Of a stretch of DNA of 28,993 bases, positions 23,260 through 28,993 are shown piece by piece; the stretch's first letter is position 1, and the number at the start of each line of letters is the position of its first letter. The notes beneath the pieces were generated by a model, which saw only the letters and a list, made by a program, of their open reading frames with translations, did no database searches and was not told where the DNA came from. A program made the position numbers and the translations under genes. The DNA comes from an uncultured Enhydrobacter sp. (GTDB taxonomy: Bacteria > Pseudomonadota > Gammaproteobacteria > Pseudomonadales > Moraxellaceae). Where the stretch lies: NCBI GenBank assembly GCA_946222995.1, contig CAMIOS010000028.1:1-28993 (forward strand), written 5' to 3'.

Positions 23260-24069
23260 TTGGCAAGTATTCCTTCTCGACCAACAAAACTGTGGTGGCT
23301 TATTGGCTTGGTGCTATTGTGTTTATGCCTTGTGGTGCAATTGCCTGCTAGCTGGATGGTACAAAAATTCGCCCCCAATAATCACTATTTGCAACAAATC
23401 TCGGGCAATTTGTGGCATGGGCAAGCCAATTGGCAAATGATGGCAAACCCAAGCAGCCCCGTTATAGGTACTGTCAATTGGCAATGGCAGCCGTGGCAAT
23501 TGGTAACAGGTAAACTGGGTTTTCGAACTGATCTTCGCTCAGGCAAAACCAATTTGATTGGTACTACCAAAGTGGGTAAATCCACTTGGCAAGTCAATGA
23601 TTTCTCTGGCAAAATTTCAAGCGACACCCTTAAACAAATACTCAATTGGCAATTGCCTGATGCACCAATTAACGTCAAAGATGTCGGCATCGACCATGAT
23701 GTCAAAGGTTTTAATAGCGCACAAGGCGCATTTAATTGGGCAGGCGGTCAGCTTGGTTATCCTTCGGGCGGACGAGTTTATAAAATCACCATGCCACAAA
23801 TGGTTGGTACGCTCAGTTTAGATAAAGGCGGTGGTACAAGTTCGCAAGCGACTGCCCAAAATCAAACCGCTAATAATGGCCAAAGATTACACCTTGCCAT
23901 GACCACGCCGCAAGGTCAACGGTTGGGTGATATTTATATCGATAATGACAACATGGTAGATGTGGCGCTGACCCAACGCCTGCTCAAAAATATGCCAGAT
24001 TATCATGGGCAAGGGGCTGAAGACAGCGTGGTTGTCTCGCTACGCCAACCGTTAGCCAGTATGCGATAG
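23260..24069 (+). CDS. gspN: Type II secretion system protein N
   Basis: This inner-membrane protein has one N-terminal membrane span (LWWLIGLVLLCLCLVVQLP) and a periplasmic domain rich in strands. ISGNLWHGQANWQ and VNWQWQPWQLVTGKLGF are characteristic of GspN. It is an accessory part of the type II secretion system, whose exact role is unsettled. The start is uncertain because no ATG occurs in frame before the membrane span. I prefer TTG at 23260, which has AAGG at about eight bases (269 residues). TTG at 23197 (290 residues) or GTG at 23236 are alternatives. It is nine bases upstream of gspC and clearly in an operon with it. Confidence 0.82.
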   Translation: MASIPSRPTKLWWLIGLVLLCLCLVVQLPASWMVQKFAPNNHYLQQISGNLWHGQANWQMMANPSSPVIGTVNWQWQPWQLVTGKLGFRTDLRSGKTNLIGTTKVGKSTWQVNDFSGKISSDTLKQILNWQLPDAPINVKDVGIDHDVKGFNSAQGAFNWAGGQLGYPSGGRVYKITMPQMVGTLSLDKGGGTSSQATAQNQTANNGQRLHLAMTTPQGQRLGDIYIDNDNMVDVALTQRLLKNMPDYHGQGAEDSVVVSLRQPLASMR

Positions 24070-24078
24070 GGGAAGCCA

Positions 24079-25068
24079 ATGAAAAAAATGACGCTCTCCA
24101 CAACGCCGAATACTGCCATCCTTGAGCGGTTCTACCCTTGGTTGTTATTACTGGCTATTTTGGCATTGACATGGCTGTTGGCTCAGGCGTTTTGGTTGGT
24201 GATGACCCCGCCAAAAGCCCCGAATTTGCCGCCTGTACCGTTACAGCCAAATATGACTGCGCAAAACAATACTGCCAATGCGTTAGATATATTCGCCCAG
24301 CCCCAAACCATGCAAGCGCCTGTCGCGCCGCCGCCTGATATCAAAGTATTAGGCGTAACGGTCGCAACTCCTGAGCGGTTTTCTTATGCTATTATCAATG
24401 CCAATGGCAAAACCCAAAATTACCGAGTCCATGATACGATTGATGGCAGTAACTATGTACTGATAGCCGTGGCACGTGACTATATCATGGTCTCAAATGG
24501 CAGTGGACAACCCACTAAAATTCAATTTACACAGCCGTTTTCGCTTGACCAAACTGAAGCTATCAAAGCCAAAATAGCCGCTGCCCAAGCCAATGGCAGC
24601 GGCGGCATAACCAACCCTGCAATCACCAACAATATTGCCCCATCCACAGACGGCATGATGGGTAACCCCTTTTCACCGCCAAGTACACCGCCGATGGCAG
24701 GTATACGCAATGGCGATAATGATGAAAACCCACAACCCACCGACACTACCAATCCTCAAGCCAATGACTCAAAAAGTGCTATCGGTGGGGCAGTGACAGG
24801 ATTGCAGCAAAATCCCGCAAGTTATTTAAGCCACATGGGCGTGGCAGCGACAGGGCAAGGCTATCTGGTCACTGATGGTATGCCAGCAGGGCTGAAAAAC
24901 CGATTAGGTCTACAAACTGGCGACAAGGTCTTGTCAGTTAATGGTCAAAGTGTGGGACAAAATCCGGCGCAAGATGCGCAACTGCTGCAACAAATTCAAC
25001 AAGCAGGGCAAGCCCAAATCCAAGTGCAACGCGGCGACCAAACGGTGACGGTCAGACAATCATTCTAG
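24079..25068 (+). CDS. gspC: Type II secretion system protein C
   Basis: This 329-residue inner-membrane protein links the inner-membrane platform to the secretin GspD. A short cytosolic N-terminus is followed by a membrane helix (about 20-41) and a proline-rich segment. The homology region at about 86-150 (IKVLGVTVATPERFSYAII, then YRVHDTI) contacts the N0 domain of GspD in known systems. A low-complexity linker rich in Asn, Pro and Thr (about 172-240) leads to a C-terminal PDZ-like domain (about 250-329) with LGLQTGDKVLSVNGQSV. GGGGAAG precedes the ATG. It is nine bases after gspN and gspD follows within 72 bases, so the three form an operon. Confidence 0.9.
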   Translation: MKKMTLSTTPNTAILERFYPWLLLLAILALTWLLAQAFWLVMTPPKAPNLPPVPLQPNMTAQNNTANALDIFAQPQTMQAPVAPPPDIKVLGVTVATPERFSYAIINANGKTQNYRVHDTIDGSNYVLIAVARDYIMVSNGSGQPTKIQFTQPFSLDQTEAIKAKIAAAQANGSGGITNPAITNNIAPSTDGMMGNPFSPPSTPPMAGIRNGDNDENPQPTDTTNPQANDSKSAIGGAVTGLQQNPASYLSHMGVAATGQGYLVTDGMPAGLKNRLGLQTGDKVLSVNGQSVGQNPAQDAQLLQQIQQAGQAQIQVQRGDQTVTVRQSF

Positions 25069-25140
25069 CGGTATGTTATGTTGCAAATTACACCCTTTGC
25101 CATACCTTTATTATCAAAATTTTGTTGTTATAGGTCAGTT

Positions 25141-27474
25141 ATGAAATCTAAAATGATGCTAAAACCCTTATTATTGAGTACCGCTATTGTATTGGGGTTA
25201 TCGCAAATGACAGCCGCCCAAGCCGAAACTGGCTACAAGGTACACTTGCAAGATGCGGATATCAAAGCTTTTATTGACCAAGTGGCAAGCATTACTGGTA
25301 AAAACTTCGTGCTTGATCCCCGTATCAATGGCAATGTAACCGTTATTTCAAATAAAGCCTTATCTCGTGATGAAGTCTATGACCTATTTTTGGCAGTAAT
25401 GAAAGTCAATGGGGTGGTTGCCGTTGATCGAGGCATTACCACCGAATTAATGCCAGACACCGTTGCCAAACAAGCAGGCGTGGATGTGGACTTGCGGGGC
25501 AATACCACGGGCAATCAGCTGACCACCCGCATTTTTTATCTCACCAATACCAGTGCCAATGATATTTTAAATGTCATTCGCCCGATGATGCCACAATACG
25601 CCAATGCCGCTGCAGTCCCCAACTTAAACGCCCTAATTTTATCTGACCGAGCTGACAATCTTAATCAGTTAAGCAAGCTAATTAGCGATTTAGACGGCAA
25701 TATGAATGACAAGCTGACCATCATTCCTCTACAGCATGTCGATGCCAAACGCATGATGGAGTTGATCGGCTCACTAACCAATATCAATAGCACCCCAACT
25801 GCCACGCCCCAAGCAGGCGGACAAGCGGCAGTTGCTGCCTCGGCAGGTAGTTTGGTTAATATCATTGCTGACCCGACCTCAGATAGATTGTTGGTCAAAG
25901 GCAGTGCCGAGATGACTGCCAAAATTCAACGTATGGTAGAACAGCTTGATACCGTGCCTAGTCAACGTTTAAGCGGCTTACGTGTGTTTCGGCTAAAATA
26001 CGCCAGTGCGACCCACATTGCCGATATGCTTCGAGGACTGCTTGCCAACCAGTCGATCAACAGTGCAGGCGACCAAAGCACCTTACAAGCCACCTCGATG
26101 TTTGACAATTCCACCAATACGACCAGCACCAATAATACGCTAAATACTGGCTCTAATACCAACCCCCAGCCATCGCCCACAGGCTCGCCCATTAATACCA
26201 GTAGTAGCAATAACCTTCAAAGCAATGCAAGCAGCCAAGGCAGACCCTTTAGTATCATCGCTGACCAAACCCAAAACTCAGTCATTGTCAATGCTGAACC
26301 CAGCTTAATGCTAGAAATCGAAAATGCCATTAACCAACTTGACACGCGCCGTGACCAAGTCTTGATTCAAGCAGCGATTATGGAAGTGTCGGGCAATGAC
26401 ACCCAACAGCTTGGCGTACAATGGGCGATGGGTAATGCCAATAGCGGGGTGGGGGTAATTAACTTTACCAATGTCGGGGCAAATCTTTTAGGGCTTGCTA
26501 CTGAAGTGGCAAGCAAAACCCCTGGTACAGCGGCGGCAGCCGTTTCTGGGGCATTATTGGGGCTAGGTAACAGCAAAACCGATAGCAATGGCAATCGTCA
26601 ATTTTATGGGGCAATTTTGCAAGCCATTAATAAAACCAACAATGCCAACCTATTATCTATGCCGTCAATTTTGACCTTAGACAATGAAAAAGCCAATATT
26701 TTAGTGGGTCAAAACGTGCCGTTTGTCACAGGCGCTTATACCACCACAGGTAATTCGGCGACCACTCCGTTTCAGACAGTCAGCCGCCAAGATGTCGGTA
26801 TCAACCTCAATGTTATTCCTCACATTGGCGAAAACGGCTCAGTCCGCCTTGAAATATCCCAAGAAGTATCTTCAATCGTTGATGGTACACTCAATAACAG
26901 CAGCGGTGTGGTCACCAATAAAAACTTAATCAAAACCACTATTTTAGCCGATGATCAACAGACTGTGGCATTGGGCGGCTTAATGCGCGATAACAGCACC
27001 TATGGTCAACAAAAAGTTCCCGGCTTAGGCGATTTGCCTGTGTTTGGTAATCTATTCAAATCCAAAAATCGCAATTCAGACAAAACCAATTTGATTGTGT
27101 TTTTACAACCCACGATTTTGCGAAACGGCACCGCCATAGCTAGCGTCACCGAAAAAAGCCTAGAAGGCATTCGTACCATGCAGCTAGTGATTGATAAAAA
27201 TGGCACACTCAAACAAATCCCACTGAATGTCAATGGCAGTAATCTCTATCCAAATATTGCGCCTGCTGATCCTGTCAAATTACCAAAAAATGACTTGGTG
27301 AAACCTGCTGCCCAAAACCTTAGCAACACCCCTGTAACAATCCCCAGCAATTCGGTCGTTGTAACCCCACCGGTGGCTACTTCTACCCAAAACTCTGCAC
27401 AAAACCCTATTATTATCACCACGCCGCCGACCATTTCGTCCACCACCATTGTGACAACACCGGCACAGCCCTAA
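25141..27474 (+). CDS. gspD: Type II secretion system secretin
   Basis: This outer-membrane secretin of 777 residues forms the multimeric exit pore. A signal peptide is clear: MKSKMMLKPLLLSTAIVLGL then TAAQA, with cleavage after residue 28. The N0 domain spans about 31-110, and N1, N2 and N3 follow to about 400. N2 and N3 each carry a low-complexity insert (about 216-237, and 305-367 rich in Ser, Thr and Asn). The secretin core covers about 405-665 and includes VPGLGDLPVFGNLF at 626-639. The C-terminal tail (about 700-777) is rich in Pro, Thr and Asn and could be the pilotin-binding or disordered end. The start at 25141 is chosen for its AGGT site and the signal peptide; an in-frame ATG at 25078 lacks both. 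Confidence 0.95.
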   Translation: MKSKMMLKPLLLSTAIVLGLSQMTAAQAETGYKVHLQDADIKAFIDQVASITGKNFVLDPRINGNVTVISNKALSRDEVYDLFLAVMKVNGVVAVDRGITTELMPDTVAKQAGVDVDLRGNTTGNQLTTRIFYLTNTSANDILNVIRPMMPQYANAAAVPNLNALILSDRADNLNQLSKLISDLDGNMNDKLTIIPLQHVDAKRMMELIGSLTNINSTPTATPQAGGQAAVAASAGSLVNIIADPTSDRLLVKGSAEMTAKIQRMVEQLDTVPSQRLSGLRVFRLKYASATHIADMLRGLLANQSINSAGDQSTLQATSMFDNSTNTTSTNNTLNTGSNTNPQPSPTGSPINTSSSNNLQSNASSQGRPFSIIADQTQNSVIVNAEPSLMLEIENAINQLDTRRDQVLIQAAIMEVSGNDTQQLGVQWAMGNANSGVGVINFTNVGANLLGLATEVASKTPGTAAAAVSGALLGLGNSKTDSNGNRQFYGAILQAINKTNNANLLSMPSILTLDNEKANILVGQNVPFVTGAYTTTGNSATTPFQTVSRQDVGINLNVIPHIGENGSVRLEISQEVSSIVDGTLNNSSGVVTNKNLIKTTILADDQQTVALGGLMRDNSTYGQQKVPGLGDLPVFGNLFKSKNRNSDKTNLIVFLQPTILRNGTAIASVTEKSLEGIRTMQLVIDKNGTLKQIPLNVNGSNLYPNIAPADPVKLPKNDLVKPAAQNLSNTPVTIPSNSVVVTPPVATSTQNSAQNPIIITTPPTISSTTIVTTPAQP

Positions 27475-27499
27475 TATTGGATAAGAACTTAATAAAAAT

Positions 27500-27524
27500 A
27501 CCACCCTTTTTAAAGCGGTGGTTT
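27500..27524 (+). terminator. Probable terminator after gspD
   Basis: ACCACC (27500-27505) pairs with GGTGGT (27517-27522), and inner CTT/AAG pairing extends the stem past a one-base bulge. Only a short, broken T-run follows on the plus strand. On the minus strand the T-run is better, but no minus-strand gene comes from that side. Confidence 0.45.
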
Positions 27525-27578
27525 GTTGCCTATGCATACTTTAAATGCCATAGTAAAAAATGACAAAATATTGCTTTT

Positions 27579-27607
27579 TTTTCCCCTTAAATATTTTGTA
27601 GTATAAT
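27579..27607 (+). promoter_or_regulatory. Predicted promoter of the FHA gene
   Basis: A perfect -10 TATAAT (27602-27607) lies 90 bases before the FHA start codon. The -35 at 17 bases is only TTTTCC (27579-27584), so recognition may need another feature. The 223-base gap after gspD holds the terminator and this element. Confidence 0.4.
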
Positions 27608-27697
27608 CTTCATACCAGTATTAATCATACCACCCAAAAATTTAAATGCTTCAATAATGGGTTAACCAATAAATACTCCACTCAAAAGGACAGCCTT

Positions 27698-28510
27698 ATG
27701 TCATCATTGCCATCAGTAGACTCGACCCAAAATGCTACCGAATACAACCAAGACTGGCAGTTAGTTGCCATAACCCCTGAACTAGGTGAGCTTGTCATTG
27801 CAGTAGAGCGTAGCCTAAGCATTGGACGCAGTGACAGCAACGATGTCGTTTTAGCGGTGCCCCAAGTATCGCGCCAACACGCCAAAATTAACTGTATTGG
27901 TGAGCATATATTTGTACAAGACTTGGGCTCTGCCAATGGTACCTTTGTTAATGGCGAGCAAATTGGTAAAGATGCAGTCGGACTGCAGCATCTTGATGAA
28001 ATAGGCTTTGCAGATTTATTATTTGTCGTACAGCAAGCCGATAACGACATCGATGACGAAGTATTAGCGCAATCAATCCATGCGTTGACTCAAACCAATA
28101 CAGCAGTCACTAGTCAGGCAGTTAATGCCTCTGTTTCTCCCACACAACCAGCAAAAACCACCGAAATTTATAAAATTAAAGACACCTTATCCGAAACCAA
28201 TATCTCTACAACGCCCACAACCGTAGTAGACCCAAACCCAAATATAACAGGGTCTAACCCCATTAACGACGATAACAAAAATATGCCTGTAACGGCTACG
28301 TTATCTACTACATCACAGGATATTGCGACCATAACGCAGCAAAAAACCGTTGATAATTCCCCATCTCTACCTAGCACACCATCTGACACTGCGTCACCCT
28401 CACAGGTCGTGCCAGACCAACCTATGGCAAAAAAATCCAATGCGGTGATCATCGGCGTAACGATTCTGCTAATATTAGCCATTGTGATTGCCATCAGTTT
28501 TTATAGATAA
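27698..28510 (+). CDS. FHA-domain protein with a C-terminal membrane anchor
   Basis: This 270-residue protein carries an N-terminal forkhead-associated domain (about 20-113), which binds phosphothreonine peptides. The conserved residues are present: Gly43-Arg44 in SIGRSDSNDV, Ser58 and His61 in VSRQH, and SANGTFVNG at 78-86. A long linker rich in Thr, Ser, Pro and Asn (about 125-240) leads to one hydrophobic span (about 249-268) ending FYR, so the FHA domain is held at the inner membrane from the cytosolic side. No kinase or phosphatase is encoded nearby, and the partner is unknown. AAAGGAC precedes the ATG. A link to the upstream gsp genes is possible by position only; a terminator-like hairpin and a separate promoter lie between them. 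Confidence 0.85.
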   Translation: MSSLPSVDSTQNATEYNQDWQLVAITPELGELVIAVERSLSIGRSDSNDVVLAVPQVSRQHAKINCIGEHIFVQDLGSANGTFVNGEQIGKDAVGLQHLDEIGFADLLFVVQQADNDIDDEVLAQSIHALTQTNTAVTSQAVNASVSPTQPAKTTEIYKIKDTLSETNISTTPTTVVDPNPNITGSNPINDDNKNMPVTATLSTTSQDIATITQQKTVDNSPSLPSTPSDTASPSQVVPDQPMAKKSNAVIIGVTILLILAIVIAISFYR

Positions 28511-28582
28511 TAGGCTAAATCAAGGATTTAGCTAAAAAAAATAAATACTTGTCAAAAAAATGCAAAAAATTAAAAAAAAAGC

Positions 28583-28610
28583 TTGCAAGATTAAAAATAT
28601 TTGCTAAAAT
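28583..28610 (+). promoter_or_regulatory. Promoter of the tRNA cluster
   Basis: TTGCAA (28583-28588), a 16-base spacer and TAAAAT (28605-28610) precede tRNA-Thr by 22 bases, and an A-rich upstream region (28550-28582) resembles an UP element. The three tRNA genes probably share this promoter. Confidence 0.6.
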
Positions 28611-28632
28611 GCTCACCACTTTCAAGCGATAC

Positions 28633-28708
<76 letters not shown>

Positions 28709-28767
28709 TCCTTTAACACACTCGGTAAAATCAACCATGTGTTAAGCGTAGCTTGAAAAACAAATAT

Positions 28768-28851
28768 GGTGGGGTTCCCGAGCGGTCAAAGGGGACGGAC
28801 TGTAAATCCGTTGCGAGAGCTTCGAAGGTTCGAATCCTTCCCCCACCACCA
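28768..28851 (+). tRNA. tRNA-Tyr (anticodon GTA)
   Basis: This 84-base class II tRNA has acceptor arms GGTGGGG and CCCCACC. The anticodon arm is GGACTGTAAATCC with GTA. A long variable arm (about TGCGAGAGCTTC) is typical of bacterial tyrosine tRNA. The T-arm is GAAGG-TTCGAAT-CCTTC, and CCA is encoded. It lies 59 bases after tRNA-Thr. Confidence 0.96.
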
Positions 28852-28916
28852 TTTTCTGCCTTTTCGCATATCTTCAGTCATTCATTCTGTAATATTCAAT
28901 TTGGCATTATAAATAG

Positions 28917-28990
28917 GCGGGTGTAGTTTAGTGGTAGAACCTCAGCCTTCCAAGCTGATGGTGCGGGTTCGATTCCCGCCACCCGCTCCA
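28917..28990 (+). tRNA. tRNA-Gly (anticodon TCC)
   Basis: This 74-base tRNA has acceptor arms GCGGGTG and CACCCGC, and the anticodon arm CAGC-CTTCCAA-GCTG with TCC. The T-arm is GCGGG-TTCGATT-CCCGC, the discriminator base is T, and CCA is encoded. It lies 65 bases after tRNA-Tyr, at the window edge. Confidence 0.96.
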
Positions 28991-28993
28991 TTA

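Noticed and set aside
25078..25140. GspD start at the upstream ATG
   Set aside because: It has no ribosome-binding site and would put 21 residues in front of a complete signal peptide.
28514..28532. 8-bp hairpin after the FHA gene as a terminator
   Set aside because: GCTAAATC/GATTTAGC is perfect, but on the plus strand it is followed by A residues, not a U-tract.

Overview
The window looks like chromosomal DNA of a gammaproteobacterium of the family Moraxellaceae (Moraxella/Psychrobacter/Acinetobacter group; a Moraxella osloensis-like genome would fit). The grounds are moderate GC content, a large-form isocitrate lyase, a zinc-free L33/L28 ribosomal pair, a gspN-gspC-gspD secretion cluster separated from the other gsp genes, and a tRNA-Thr/Tyr/Gly cluster of the kind that usually precedes tuf. 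This is inference from protein character; no search was run. Nearly all genes are chromosomal housekeeping or physiology genes. I see no insertion sequence, prophage, integrase or CRISPR array.

Layout. 55-2547 (minus strand) is a tryptophan block: trpR, then trpE and trpG with an ATGA overlap. trpR and trpE each have a sigma70-type promoter whose start region is covered by an almost identical 20-bp operator, which suggests TrpR represses both itself and anthranilate synthase. 2558-5041 holds a glutathione S-transferase-like gene, panE (pantothenate synthesis) and a divergent bioD (biotin synthesis). 5195-7782 holds a membrane-anchored C13 (legumain/caspase-like) peptidase and a convergent family-4 glycosyltransferase. 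8001-8593 is the rpmB-rpmG operon with its promoter and terminator; rpmG is only 51 codons. 8869-10602 holds nhaA and a small lipoprotein gene. 10752-13723 holds a LysR-type regulator divergent from aceA (glyoxylate shunt), closed by a strong two-way terminator.

13726-16620 is the least familiar part: a two-helix potassium-channel-like protein with a large unassigned cytosolic domain, a YqiA-like small alpha/beta hydrolase, a possible 30-residue membrane peptide, and an AT-rich orphan gene of unknown function. 16685-21835 holds uvrA with a lysine-rich linker insertion, a divergent tail-anchored zinc-ribbon protein whose middle resembles the T5orf172/GIY-YIG fold, and ssb. 21959-23005 is a tas-like aldo/keto reductase.

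23133-27524 is a type II secretion cluster, gspN-gspC-gspD, encoding the inner-membrane N and C components and the outer-membrane secretin. 27698-28510 is an FHA-domain protein with a C-terminal membrane anchor. The window ends in tRNA-Thr(TGT), tRNA-Tyr(GTA) and tRNA-Gly(TCC) behind a promoter; the same order as in the tRNA-tufB operon of enterobacteria suggests that another tRNA-Thr and tuf follow beyond the edge.

Most worth following up are the paired TrpR operators, the zinc-ribbon/GIY-YIG-like/coiled-coil/membrane-tail protein, the membrane C13 peptidase, the channel with its unknown cytosolic domain, and the AT-rich orphan next to uvrA.
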